Notes: generated by a model from the letters alone, not told the origin. 64,000 bases of DNA from Flavobacterium gillisiae (GCF_900107635.1 NZ_FNRD01000008.1:124001-188000); one strand, 5' to 3'. Counted from the stretch's first letter, positions 8,980-17,014 are shown. Made by a program: numbers and translations.

Positions 8980-9060
8980 AGGAGCTTAATCCTGCTTTCC
9001 ACTATAATCTTTTTATTTTTTAAAAAAAATAAAAAGGATTTCCGCTTCAATCAGGGCTAG
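8980..9060 (+). repeat. R1 intergenic repeat, copy A (short type)
   Basis: 81 nt. Outer stem AGC (8983-8985) with GCT (9056-9058) and CCTG (8991-8994) with CAGG (9052-9055), with a 5-nt bulge on the 5' side. Inside are two direct boxes, TTTCCACTATAAT (8996-9008) and TTTCCGCTTCAAT (9039-9051), around an AT-only hairpin at 9009-9036. It lies between divergent genes. Confidence 0.75.
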
Positions 9061-9193
9061 GGCTTTTGGATAAGTAAGTCCGTTTTTTTTATGCCACAAA
9101 GCTAAGCTTATTAAATTCAAAGAAAACAAAAATAGCAAAACACATTAAACTATTTTGATTATTTTTGATCAAAGAATGACTAATTAGTACAAG

Positions 9194-10264
9194 ATGCCAA
9201 AATCGATACAATGTCTACTAATCCTGCTATTATGTATTGGATGCACCAAAGAAAATACAGAAACAAACCCTTCACCTTCTGCAACCAACTATTTCCCTCC
9301 TTTAACAGGAACCCAGTGGGAGACACAATCGATTTCCAGTTTAAATTGGAATCAAGGCGCTGTTCAACCCTTATTAGATTATTTAGAACTCAAAAATTCT
9401 AAGTCTTTTATTATTTTAATCAATGGTAGAATAGTCATGGAGAACTATTTTAATGGGCATTCAGCAACAGCTAATTGGTATTGGGCAAGTGCTGGAAAAA
9501 CACTGACGACTGCAATGACAGGAATTGCAGAACAGGAAGGGTATTTGAACATCAATTCTAAAGTTTCAGATTATATTGGTACCGGATGGACCAGCGCACC
9601 GCTGGCAAAAGAAAACTTGATTACCAATAAACATTTGCTGGCCATGACATCCGGCATTGAGGACATTGCAAATGGCGACGATGTGGCTCCAGCAAGTTTA
9701 CAATATAAAGCAGATGCAGGAACACGTTGGGCCTATCATAATGTATATGTAAAACTTCAAGATGTTGTGGCTAAAGCATCAAAACAAACTTGGCCCAACT
9801 ATTTCAACACTAGACTAAGGGATAAGATTGGTATGGATGGCGCTTGGTTTGATTCTGGTAATAATTCCGTTTATGCCAGCACAACCAGAAGCATGGCTCG
9901 CTTTGGCCTATTAATGCTTAATAAAGGAAAATGGAAAAACACGATAATACTCAATGAGAACTATTGCATTGCTGCCACTACAACATCACAAAACATCAAC
10001 CTAAGTTACGGCTATTTATGGTGGTTAAACGGAAAAAGTAGCTACCACTTACCGCAATCACAATTGCAATTTTCAGGAAGCATCATTCCATCTGCTCCAA
10101 ATGATATGTATATGGCTTTAGGAAAAAACGACCAGAAAATTTACGTTATTCCAAGTAAGAATATGGTGGTAATAAGAATGGGGGATGCTGCCGATAATGT
10201 AAATCTGGCATTATCCGATTTTGATGAAACATTATGGGTAAAAATAAAAAGTCTTTATCAGTAA
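9194..10264 (+). CDS. Serine hydrolase of the class C beta-lactamase fold, lipoprotein
   Basis: 356 aa. The signal peptide has a lipobox-like LLLCIGC (Cys at 17). The catalytic SxxK is SAGK in NWYWASAGKTLTTAMTGIA. A Tyr-x-Asn-like site is probably WAYHNVYVKL. The FNTRLRDKIGMDGAWF and RSMARFGLLMLNKGKW segments are typical of this group. Members include DD-peptidases, esterases and true AmpC enzymes, so resistance should not be assumed. The product would be lipid-anchored in the periplasm or outer membrane. The start at 9194 gives the complete signal peptide. A hairpin follows the stop. Confidence 0.85.
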   Translation: MPKSIQCLLILLLCIGCTKENTETNPSPSATNYFPPLTGTQWETQSISSLNWNQGAVQPLLDYLELKNSKSFIILINGRIVMENYFNGHSATANWYWASAGKTLTTAMTGIAEQEGYLNINSKVSDYIGTGWTSAPLAKENLITNKHLLAMTSGIEDIANGDDVAPASLQYKADAGTRWAYHNVYVKLQDVVAKASKQTWPNYFNTRLRDKIGMDGAWFDSGNNSVYASTTRSMARFGLLMLNKGKWKNTIILNENYCIAATTTSQNINLSYGYLWWLNGKSSYHLPQSQLQFSGSIIPSAPNDMYMALGKNDQKIYVIPSKNMVVIRMGDAADNVNLALSDFDETLWVKIKSLYQ

Positions 10265-10309
10265 AAGCTCATTGTTTCGTTTTTCTTTTGGCGATAAGCC
10301 CAAATAAAA

Positions 10310-10342
10310 AAAACATATCTGAATACACTCCAAATATGTTTT
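10310..10342. terminator. Hairpin between convergent genes
   Basis: AAAACATAT / ATATGTTTT stem with a loop of about 15 nt, between the serine hydrolase and the gene converging from the right. Moderate strength. Confidence 0.5.
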
Positions 10343-10372
10343 CGCAAAAAAGCCAAGAACAAACCTTGTTTT

Positions 10373-10792
10373 TTAAATCTCATCTTCTAAACAAACATCA
10401 AAAAACAAAATAACATTAATCTTATAAAATCGGTAGGCCGAAAAATGACTCTCGATATCCGCTCTAAACCTGGTATGATTATTTAAATAAAAAGTCTCAC
10501 ATTGCACGTCATCACACTCCCTGATCATTTCTAATTTATTGACAAATTCTACTAAACTGTCATGGTAGGATTCGTTTATATTTTTAACGTTAGTTAAATC
10601 ATTAATCAAATTGTCTTTCTTTTGTTGATTGGAATTCAAAACTCTAAAAATGGAGGAATGCAACATTCTCTTAAAAAATAGAATCTCTACCCTAACAATA
10701 GAGAGATCTTCTTTCCAACGCTCAATATCTCTGTCCATGAACTTCATTTGAATATCATCGATTGTCTCGTGCTTATAAATTAAATCTTTCAT
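10373..10792 (-). CDS. Hypothetical helical protein coupled to a GreA/Rnk-like gene
   Basis: 139 aa, not recognised. The sequence is charged and mostly helical, with a heptad-like stretch (ERWKEDLSIVRVEILFFKRML, then NQQKKDNLINDLTNVKNINES) suggesting a coiled coil. There is no signal peptide or membrane segment, so it is probably cytoplasmic. Its ATG overlaps the end of the upstream GreA/Rnk-like gene by 4 nt, so translation is probably coupled. The codon use looks like its neighbours. A partner of the elongation-factor-like protein is a guess from position only. Confidence 0.7.
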   Translation of the reverse strand: MKDLIYKHETIDDIQMKFMDRDIERWKEDLSIVRVEILFFKRMLHSSIFRVLNSNQQKKDNLINDLTNVKNINESYHDSLVEFVNKLEMIRECDDVQCETFYLNNHTRFRADIESHFSAYRFYKINVILFFDVCLEDEI

Positions 10793-11205
10793 ATTGTTTC
10801 ATTTTCTATAGTTCTACCTTGTTGCTTTACTCCAATAATTTTAATCGTATTAATCCCTGATGGAAATTGCCACACAATTTCATCTCCAGCTGCATAACCA
10901 AAGAGCGCCAACGCCATAGGGGATAAAATCGATATTTTGTTTTGTTGAATATTGCTTTTTTCAGGCGTTACAATTTGATAGCTGCGTTCTACGTTAAAAG
11001 AAGTTCGAATGCACACAATAGAATTATACCGAATCACATCTGCTGGCACCATACCATCTTCTATAATTTTAGCCGTTTCTAGCTCTAACTTCAATTTTTT
11101 AATTGAGTCTCTGTAAATTTTATCTTCATGACTCCTAGAGTTTTCTATGTTTCCTTTTAGTAGATCATACTCACTCTTATCTATTATTAGTTGACCGTAT
11201 TTCAT
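10789..11205 (-). CDS. GreA/Rnk-like RNA polymerase-binding factor
   Basis: 138 aa, shorter than GreA (about 158) and close to Rnk (about 136). The N-terminal part is a short coiled coil with an acidic tip (AKIIEDGMVPADVI). The C-terminal FKBP-like domain is clear: KISILSPMALALFGYAAGDE and IVWQFPSGINTIKIIGV. GreA-type proteins enter the RNA polymerase secondary channel. With its shorter coil this one may modulate rather than rescue transcription. It is separated from gdhA by a hairpin at 11231-11267 and overlaps the next gene by 4 nt. Confidence 0.82.
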   Translation of the reverse strand: MKYGQLIIDKSEYDLLKGNIENSRSHEDKIYRDSIKKLKLELETAKIIEDGMVPADVIRYNSIVCIRTSFNVERSYQIVTPEKSNIQQNKISILSPMALALFGYAAGDEIVWQFPSGINTIKIIGVKQQGRTIENETI

Positions 11206-11230
11206 AATTTAGTTATAGCGTATAAATTTT

Positions 11231-11267
11231 AAACCTTTATAGAAATGGGTAATAACTATAAAGGTTT
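11231..11267 (-). terminator. Hairpin after gdhA
   Basis: 12-bp stem AAACCTTTATAG / CTATAAAGGTTT with a 13-nt loop, 28 nt past the gdhA stop. On the minus strand the following sequence is only moderately T-rich, so some read-through into the GreA-like gene is possible. Confidence 0.6.
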
Positions 11268-11295
11268 TTAAAATCTAACAGAATTAATAAAAAGA

Positions 11296-12576
11296 TTAAG
11301 GAAAAATACCTCTTTGGATATAAGCGGTTTCTATTCTTGTAATTGCTAAAATATAAGCTGCAGTTCTCCAGTCTATTTTACCTTCCTTAACCAACCCTTC
11401 TACCTTATAAAACACCTCTGAAACTTTTTTATCAATCTTTTGCATCACTTCATCAAGTTGCCACAGTTCTCCATTCCTGTTTTGCAACCACTCAAAATAG
11501 CTACCTATCACACCTCCAGAATTGCAAAGAATATCGGGTATAATAGTAATTCCATTCTGCAACAATATTTTTTCACCTTCCGTATCGATTGGTCCATTAG
11601 CACCCTCAGCGATAACATCCGCTTTGACTAAATAAGCATTATCCGCGGTAATTTGGTTTCCTAATGCAGCGGGAATAAGAATATCACATTCGAGTCCAAA
11701 AAATAACTCTGGGTCAATTTCTTCTGCCCCTGTGAATCCTTGTATAGATCCTTTTCTTGGTTTCGAATGTTCGAATAAGTCCTCTACCGCTATTCCATTT
11801 TCATTAATGATCGTGGCGTGAGCATCTTGCACAGCAAGTAAAACAGCTCCTTCTTGTGTTAAAAAATGAGAAGTCCAATAGCCTACATTACCAAAACCTT
11901 GAACAATAAACTTTTTGCCTTCCAAACTTTCGCCTCTACTTTTGTACAACAATTTAATTGTCAGATACACTCCGTAACCAGTGGAACGATTTCTCCCTTC
12001 TAAACCACCAGAACCGACTGGTTTCCCTGTTACGACATGTTGATTACGAGAGCGCTCTGATGATGACTTAGTAGACATGAATGTATCGGCCATCCACGCC
12101 ATCGTTTGTTCATTAGTATTGACATCTGGTGCCGGAATATCATGTTCAGGTCCTATATTTTCTCCTAAAGCGTACGTAAAACGACGTGTAATTCGTTCTA
12201 ACTCCCCTATCGAATAATCTCGAGGATCAATTTGAATCCCTCCTTTTGCACCACCATAAGGCAAGCCCGCCAATGATGTTTTCCAAGTCATCCACATCGC
12301 AAGCGCTTTGGCATCATCCACATTTACAGTTGGATGATAACGTAATCCTCCTTTATATGGTCCCAATGCATTATTATGCTGTACACGATATCCTGTGAAA
12401 ATCTGAACTTCACCATTATCCATTTTTACGGGAAAATGAAGTATAATTTCATTATTTGTTATTGATAAAATTTTTCTAATGTTTGAGTTTAAGTTAATGG
12501 AATCAGCTGTTTTATTAAACTGTTCCATTACGTTGTCAAGCATGCTTCTTTTTGTTGCTTCTTTTATAGCTATCAT
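11296..12576 (-). CDS. gdhA: Glutamate dehydrogenase, hexameric NAD(P)-dependent
   Basis: 426 aa, the length of the hexameric Glu/Leu/Phe/Val dehydrogenase family. The substrate domain has GPYKGGLRYHPTVNVDDAKA and the lysine motif AGLPYGGAKGGI. The Rossmann domain has FIVQGFGNVGYW near residue 215 and the later NSGGVIGSYFEW. The enzyme interconverts glutamate with 2-oxoglutarate and ammonia. Cofactor preference is not certain from sequence. A four-cysteine protein gene lies 6 nt upstream, and a sigma-54 activator gene is next upstream. Regulation by that activator is plausible from the promoter and enhancer-like sites at 12861-12999. Confidence 0.93.
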   Translation of the reverse strand: MIAIKEATKRSMLDNVMEQFNKTADSINLNSNIRKILSITNNEIILHFPVKMDNGEVQIFTGYRVQHNNALGPYKGGLRYHPTVNVDDAKALAMWMTWKTSLAGLPYGGAKGGIQIDPRDYSIGELERITRRFTYALGENIGPEHDIPAPDVNTNEQTMAWMADTFMSTKSSSERSRNQHVVTGKPVGSGGLEGRNRSTGYGVYLTIKLLYKSRGESLEGKKFIVQGFGNVGYWTSHFLTQEGAVLLAVQDAHATIINENGIAVEDLFEHSKPRKGSIQGFTGAEEIDPELFFGLECDILIPAALGNQITADNAYLVKADVIAEGANGPIDTEGEKILLQNGITIIPDILCNSGGVIGSYFEWLQNRNGELWQLDEVMQKIDKKVSEVFYKVEGLVKEGKIDWRTAAYILAITRIETAYIQRGIFP

Positions 12577-12582
12577 ATTATT

Positions 12583-12804
12583 TTATTGATAATGTTCACA
12601 AAACATTTTGTTATTACGTTGCCAAGTGCAATGGATATTGCTATCACAATTGATACATAACCCAACGTTCACTTCTCCTTTAAAAGCTGATTCTTCTTTT
12701 GCAACGACAGAAAAATCCAAGTCAATGATCATTTTATCTCTTTTGACTTTTCTTTTAATGGCTACGGGAATAGAATCAATCCCTTGTTTCTCTAGAATAT
12801 TCAT
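12583..12804 (-). CDS. Small four-cysteine protein ahead of gdhA
   Basis: 73 aa from the ATG at 12804. The frame is open further upstream, but that extension (to 12918) is unlike the rest and covers the promoter-like region, so the shorter start is chosen. The C-terminus has C-x2-C-x5-C-x9-C (LCINCDSNIHCTW, then MFCEHYQ), a pattern that could bind zinc or an Fe-S cluster. The N-terminal half is basic (IKRKVKRDK). I do not recognise a named family. It ends 6 nt before gdhA, so it is the first gene of a unit with it. The function is unknown. Confidence 0.68.
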   Translation of the reverse strand: MNILEKQGIDSIPVAIKRKVKRDKMIIDLDFSVVAKEESAFKGEVNVGLCINCDSNIHCTWQRNNKMFCEHYQ

Positions 12805-12860
12805 CTCATCTAATTTTATTGTTTGTTTAGTAAAAAACAGCAATTGTTTCCATGACAATA

Positions 12861-12876
12861 GACAAACTGCATGCCA
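12861..12876 (-). promoter_or_regulatory. Candidate sigma-54 promoter (-24/-12)
   Basis: Read on the minus strand: TGGCATGCAGTTTGTC. It fits TGGCACG-N4-TTGC at most positions, with GG at -24 and the next pair exactly 10 nt on. The -12 pair is GT rather than GC, which weakens it. It points at the four-cysteine gene and gdhA, with a leader of about 46 nt. Confidence 0.45.
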
Positions 12877-12906
12877 ATGGGGCATATCAGAATAGTACAA
12901 ACAACA

Positions 12907-12929
12907 AAACCCTTGCAAACAAAGGGTTT
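12907..12929 (-). terminator. Hairpin after the sigma-54 activator gene
   Basis: AAACCCTT / AAGGGTTT stem with a 7-nt loop. On the minus strand it is followed by T-rich sequence, so it probably ends the activator transcript before gdhA begins. Confidence 0.5.
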
Positions 12930-12965
12930 ATAAAAACAACAGATTGTATTTTGCTAAAAAGCAGC

Positions 12966-12999
12966 GGGGAGAAATTCCCCGAAAGAGGAAAAATTCCTC
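12966..12999. promoter_or_regulatory. Two palindromic enhancer-like sites
   Basis: Two copies of GRGGA-N5-TCCYC: 12966-12980 and 12985-12999, with centres 19 bp apart (about two helical turns). They lie about 98 and 117 bp upstream of the -24 position of the candidate sigma-54 promoter. That is the usual place for binding sites of NtrC-type activators. Binding by the adjacent activator is inferred. Confidence 0.5.
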
Positions 13000-13015
13000 G
13001 GATAAATAGGAGATA

Positions 13016-14350
13016 TTACTCTATTTTTTGACGTAGTGTTTTTCGATCAATTTGAAGAATTTCTGCAGCTCGCGTTTTATTATTATCAACTGCCGCCAAT
13101 ACTTTTAGAATATGCGCTTTCTCAATATCTTTTAATGTTCTAAGTTCTTCTTTTTCAAAGGGCATAGGGTATTTTAAGTACTCAGGCACATCACCAACTT
13201 CAATTTGATTACCACTCATGATAATCATTCTTTGAATTACGTTTTCTAATTCACGCACGTTTCCTGGCCAAGAATGACGCATTAAAACCAGAATCGCCTT
13301 CTCTGAAATAGTTATTTTAGATTTATTATACTCGCCACCGTATTTATTAAGAAAAGTGGTTATCAATAGTCTTATGTCGCTTTTACGATTGCGAAGCGGC
13401 GGCGTTTCAATATTAACTACATTTAATCTATAATAAAGATCTTCACGAAAACTACCTTTACTAGACATTTCATACAAATCATTGTTAGTAGCAGCAATAA
13501 TTCTCAGCTCTATTTTTTGTGTTTTCTGAGAACCAATCATACTGACCTCCTTTTCTTGCAACACTCGCAGTAATCTGGTTTGAACTGCTAATGGAGCCGT
13601 TCCTATTTCATCTAAAAATATAGTTCCACCCGCTGCGGCTTGAAAAAAACCATCTCGGGTATCATTTGCACCGGTAAAAGCCCCTTTTACGTATCCAAAA
13701 AGTTCCGATTCCATTAAATTCTCAGGTATAGCACCACAATTTACAGCAATAAACGGTTTCGAAGAAAAAGCTCCTTCATAATGAATGGCTCTAGCTACTA
13801 ATTCCTTTCCTGTACCACTCTCGCCTTGAATCAATACGGTAGCTCTATTATCTTTAACCCTCTGAATCAAATCTACTAATTGGACAATCTGTTGAGACTG
13901 CCCAACGATTCCTGCGTATTCCGTTATATAATCAGTAGAAGAAATACTAGTTTCATTAGTACTCGTTTTAGTATCCTCTTTCGAATCAATTAAAGCTTGC
14001 ACTGCCTTCTTTAACTCATCGTTGGTAAACGGTTTTGCCAAATAATCTAAAGCTCCTGATTTTACAGCCTCAATCGCGCTATCTACAGAAGGAAATCCAG
14101 TAATAACAAGTTTTGGAATAGTAGGAAAATGTTCCTGAACATACTTTATCAGCTCAATGCCATTAATACCGGGCATTTGCAAATCAGTAATTAGCAAATC
14201 TATGGTACTAAATTTTAATATCTCAATTGCTTCCATAACAGAAGAAGCTTTATAAGTATGAAAGTTTTGGGCTTTCAAATTGCGATGAAGCAGCTCAAGC
14301 ATATCATAATTATCGTCAACAATTAGAATGTTTTCTTTCTTTAATTTCAT
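13016..14350 (-). CDS. NtrC-family sigma-54-dependent response regulator
   Basis: 444 aa. Receiver domain 1-120 with D12-D13 and phosphoacceptor D56 (LLITDLQMPG), and the TGFPSV and AKPFTNDELK segments. AAA+ domain with Walker A GESGTGKE, the sigma-54 contact loop GAFTGA, and R-finger region FREDLYYRLNV. C-terminal Fis-type helix-turn-helix (NNKTRAAEILQIDRKTLRQKI). When phosphorylated it should open sigma-54 promoters. Its start overlaps the stop of the histidine kinase gene by one base, so the two form a clear two-component pair. The next gene unit downstream is the four-cysteine gene with gdhA, a possible target. Confidence 0.94.
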   Translation of the reverse strand: MKLKKENILIVDDNYDMLELLHRNLKAQNFHTYKASSVMEAIEILKFSTIDLLITDLQMPGINGIELIKYVQEHFPTIPKLVITGFPSVDSAIEAVKSGALDYLAKPFTNDELKKAVQALIDSKEDTKTSTNETSISSTDYITEYAGIVGQSQQIVQLVDLIQRVKDNRATVLIQGESGTGKELVARAIHYEGAFSSKPFIAVNCGAIPENLMESELFGYVKGAFTGANDTRDGFFQAAAGGTIFLDEIGTAPLAVQTRLLRVLQEKEVSMIGSQKTQKIELRIIAATNNDLYEMSSKGSFREDLYYRLNVVNIETPPLRNRKSDIRLLITTFLNKYGGEYNKSKITISEKAILVLMRHSWPGNVRELENVIQRMIIMSGNQIEVGDVPEYLKYPMPFEKEELRTLKDIEKAHILKVLAAVDNNKTRAAEILQIDRKTLRQKIE

Positions 14351-15459
14351 TACATCATCTTTAAGGGTAATCTCACTTGGAAAATAGTTCCTTGAGGTAC
14401 ATTATCAATAGAGAGAATATCCCCTTTATGGCTTTTAACAATTCCATGTACTACACTAAGTCCTAAACCAGAACCCTCTCCAATAGGTTTTGTAGTAAAA
14501 AAAGGTTCAAATATTTTAGACTTAAATGCTTCTTCAATACCAGGTCCTTGATCGGCTATTTCTATAATAAAATTCGACTCCTCTGAATATACTTTTACTT
14601 TAATAACCTTATCCCTAGGCGACACATAAATGGCATTTATCAGAATATTAAACAAGACTTGAGTAAGTTGAATAGAATCTAGCTGTCCTTCTAATTGAGG
14701 GTCATTAAAGTCAAACTCATAGCTAATTTCGGCTTTCTTGAAATTTGGCCCCAATAAACTTAATGCTTCCGAAACAATCGGTATAATTTTAACAAACTTC
14801 ATGTTTTGTGGCATTTCGCAGGAAAAAAACATAAGCTTCTTAACCACCTCCCTGGAATAGATGGCTGCCTTAATAATCTTATCGCTGTCTAATTGTGATT
14901 GTTTATCTTTAGTTCGTTCTCGAATAAACTCTGCAAAACCAAGAATGTTTCCTAGTGGCGTATTTAATTCGTGAGCGATACCAGCTGTAATTTCTCCTAA
15001 AATAGAGAGACGATCTGCTCGTTCCACACTTCGTTTCAACAATTCTTCTTTCCCTTTATTTAATTGTCGCTCATAAAACACACTAATATCTGAAGACACT
15101 TTATTAAGTAGCTTTTGCTCATCGTCCAAAAAGTGATCTTTGGAAAACTGATTTGACGGATAATGCACTTTTACATATCCATTTTCTTCATTAAAAATGA
15201 TGATAGATGACTTTTGGAAAACAGTATTTTGAGGGATTGCACTCGTGGCGTAATAGTAATTCTCTAGCTGCAACTCTACTATTGATTGCTCTGAAAATCG
15301 CCAAGCATTTTTTAAAATAGAACAAATCTTATCTAAAGTCTCCGAGATCGATTCTTCATGCTGAACAATCACTGACGAAACATCATACAAACAAGATAAT
15401 TCCTTAATTCGCTCTTGAAGTATTTCTTCTGTAGATATAGTGGAATCCATAGTTCTCAA
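14350..15459 (-). CDS. Cytoplasmic sensor histidine kinase (NtrB-like pairing)
   Basis: 369 aa with no clear membrane segment. The first 130 residues look like a GAF-type sensor region (ELSCLYDVSSVIVQHEESISE). The HisKA histidine is in GIAHELNTPLGNILGF near residue 162. The ATPase domain has the N box FNILINAIYVSP, the G1 box IADQGPGIEE and the G2 box GEGSGLGLSVVHGIV. It should phosphorylate the sigma-54 activator encoded next. The signal is unknown; a soluble sensor suggests an internal cue. ATG at 15459 or 15450 are both possible starts. Confidence 0.92.
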   Translation of the reverse strand: MRTMDSTISTEEILQERIKELSCLYDVSSVIVQHEESISETLDKICSILKNAWRFSEQSIVELQLENYYYATSAIPQNTVFQKSSIIIFNEENGYVKVHYPSNQFSKDHFLDDEQKLLNKVSSDISVFYERQLNKGKEELLKRSVERADRLSILGEITAGIAHELNTPLGNILGFAEFIRERTKDKQSQLDSDKIIKAAIYSREVVKKLMFFSCEMPQNMKFVKIIPIVSEALSLLGPNFKKAEISYEFDFNDPQLEGQLDSIQLTQVLFNILINAIYVSPRDKVIKVKVYSEESNFIIEIADQGPGIEEAFKSKIFEPFFTTKPIGEGSGLGLSVVHGIVKSHKGDILSIDNVPQGTIFQVRLPLKMM

Positions 15460-15521
15460 AGTGATAGATTATATAGAAAATCAGCTTAAACATAACCCGT
15501 GATTACAGCACTACTTCTAAG

Positions 15522-15695
15522 TCACTTTTTCCTGGCTTTAAAGAAACCAAAAATAAAAAATAATGCCCCTGCAATTAATAATACATAATAAAGAACAACA
15601 TTTTTGTCTCGAACCACATTTGACAAAACAAAGCAAATGACGCTGATCAAATACAAAATAATTGGGTTTGCATTCTTAATGGAAGAGAAGTTCAT
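15522..15695 (-). CDS. 57-aa protein with two membrane segments, before the kinase gene
   Basis: A short reading frame from ATG at 15695 to TGA at 15522. The protein begins MNFSSIKNANP, has hydrophobic segments at about 12-28 and 33-52, and ends FKARKK. It starts 9 nt after the ftsY stop on the same strand, so it is very likely co-transcribed with ftsY. The positive C-terminus suggests both ends face the cytoplasm. I do not recognise a family. The tight spacing and clean two-helix hydropathy support a real gene. Confidence 0.65.
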   Translation of the reverse strand: MNFSSIKNANPIILYLISVICFVLSNVVRDKNVVLYYVLLIAGALFFIFGFFKARKK

Positions 15696-15704
15696 AAAGG
15701 TATT

Positions 15705-16658
15705 TTATTTAAAGAAAGAATCTACAAATTCATGTTTGTTGAATACTTGCAGGTCTTCAATTCCTTCACCAACACCAATATATTTTACGGGAATTTTAAA
15801 TTGATCTGAAATTCCAATAACAACACCCCCTTTTGCAGTACCGTCTAATTTAGTTACAGCAAGAGAAGTTACCTCTGTAGCCGCTGTAAATTGTTTAGCT
15901 TGCTCAAAAGCGTTTTGACCAGTTGAACCATCCAAAACTAATAAAACGTCGTGAGGTGCATCAGAAACGACTTTTTGCATCACACGTTTTACTTTAGTCA
16001 ATTCATTCATAAGGTTGACTTTGTTGTGTAAACGTCCTGCCGTATCAATTATTACAATATCGGCATCTTGAGCCACCGCTGATTGTAAGGTGTCAAATGC
16101 CACAGAAGCGGGATCAGAACCCATGTTTTGCCTAACAATAGGAACTCCTACTCTATCAGCCCAAATTTGTAATTGATCTATTGCAGCGGCACGAAACGTA
16201 TCTCCAGCACCTAAAACTACTTTATAACCCGCTTTTTTAAATTGGAACGCAAGTTTTCCGATGGTAGTTGTTTTACCAACACCATTTACGCCTACTACCA
16301 TTAAAACGTATGGTTTTTTATCTTTTGGAATTACAAACTCTGTTGCTTCACCTGTATTGGTCTCAGAAAGCAGACCTGAAATTTCTTCTTGTAGAATTTT
16401 ATTGAGTTCTTCAATACCAAGATATTTGTCAGCCGCAACACGACTTTCAATACGGGTAATGATTTTAAGAGTGGTATCAACCCCTACATCAGAGGAAACA
16501 AGAATTTCCTCTAAATTATCCAACACAGCATCGTCAACTTTAGACTTACCTGCAACAGCTTTACTTAACTTAGAAAAGAAAGTTGTTTTTGATTTTTCAA
16601 GACCTTTATCTAAAGTCTCTTTTTTTTCCGATGAAAATATTCTTTTGAAAAAACTCAT
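15705..16658 (-). CDS. ftsY: Signal recognition particle receptor FtsY
   Basis: 317 aa. Short basic N-terminus, then the NG domain. GTPase motifs: G1 GVNGVGKTTTIGKLA, then GAGDTFRAAAIDQL, DTAGRLHNK and TKLDGTAKGG. The long acidic domain of E. coli FtsY is absent, as in many Bacteroidetes. It binds Ffh-SRP at the membrane and delivers nascent membrane proteins to the translocon. It is downstream of the DUF4295 gene but separated by a strong terminator. Confidence 0.97.
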   Translation of the reverse strand: MSFFKRIFSSEKKETLDKGLEKSKTTFFSKLSKAVAGKSKVDDAVLDNLEEILVSSDVGVDTTLKIITRIESRVAADKYLGIEELNKILQEEISGLLSETNTGEATEFVIPKDKKPYVLMVVGVNGVGKTTTIGKLAFQFKKAGYKVVLGAGDTFRAAAIDQLQIWADRVGVPIVRQNMGSDPASVAFDTLQSAVAQDADIVIIDTAGRLHNKVNLMNELTKVKRVMQKVVSDAPHDVLLVLDGSTGQNAFEQAKQFTAATEVTSLAVTKLDGTAKGGVVIGISDQFKIPVKYIGVGEGIEDLQVFNKHEFVDSFFK

Positions 16659-16736
16659 TGTATTAACAGTGTTAGGAATGAAGCATTAGACACAATGAAC
16701 TAACACCCTCTTCAGAACGGTAAAGATATAAAATAA

Positions 16737-16768
16737 AAAAGCTACTTCCGAATGAAAGTAGCTTTTCT
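16737..16768 (-). terminator. Terminator between DUF4295 gene and ftsY
   Basis: AAAAGCTACTT / AAGTAGCTTTT stem with an 8-nt loop and flanking A/T runs. It ends the rpmB-rpmG-DUF4295 transcript. Confidence 0.85.
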
Positions 16769-16786
16769 ATATAATGCTTTTATTAA

Positions 16787-16939
16787 TTACTTCTTTTTCA
16801 AGAATTCATCAACTAGTTCAGGTGCCATTATAGATTCTACGAATGTATAAGCGCCAGTTTTTGGAGATTTCACCATTTTGATGGCTTTTGATAATCTCTT
16901 AGAAGATGTTTGTAACGATGCTACGGTTTTCTTTGCCAT
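16787..16939 (-). CDS. DUF4295 small basic protein
   Basis: 50 aa from ATG at 16939 to TAA at 16787. It begins MAKKTVASLQTSSKRLSKAI and ends ELVDEFLKKK. This matches the short DUF4295 proteins encoded next to rpmB and rpmG in Bacteroidetes. The small size, basic charge and ribosomal-gene context suggest a ribosome-linked role; this is inferred. It is the last gene of the rpmB-rpmG operon. Confidence 0.88.
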   Translation of the reverse strand: MAKKTVASLQTSSKRLSKAIKMVKSPKTGAYTFVESIMAPELVDEFLKKK

Positions 16940-17014
16940 GATTCAAATGTTATTTAAATTTAAATATAATCTTCAAATGTTACCATTTGAGACTTTTATT
17001 AAAATCTCTAATTA

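Noticed and set aside
9211..9402. A frame inside the serine hydrolase gene
   Set aside because: Same strand, different frame; the hydrolase carries clear motifs and a signal peptide.
9194..10264. A true AmpC-type beta-lactamase
   Set aside because: Only the SxxK and general fold are clear. Many lipoprotein relatives are esterases or peptidases, so resistance is not claimed.
12826..12850. An alternative sigma-54 site with GG near GC on the minus strand
   Set aside because: The GG and GC are 8 nt apart instead of 10, so it cannot be a standard -24/-12 promoter.
12608..12895. A 95-codon frame antisense to the four-cysteine gene
   Set aside because: It lies across the four-cysteine gene and the promoter-like region; the peptide looks like a shadow of the real frame.
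15604..15804. A 66-codon frame on the plus strand
   Set aside because: It is antisense to the ftsY end and the 57-aa membrane protein, whose hydropathy and spacing are far better.
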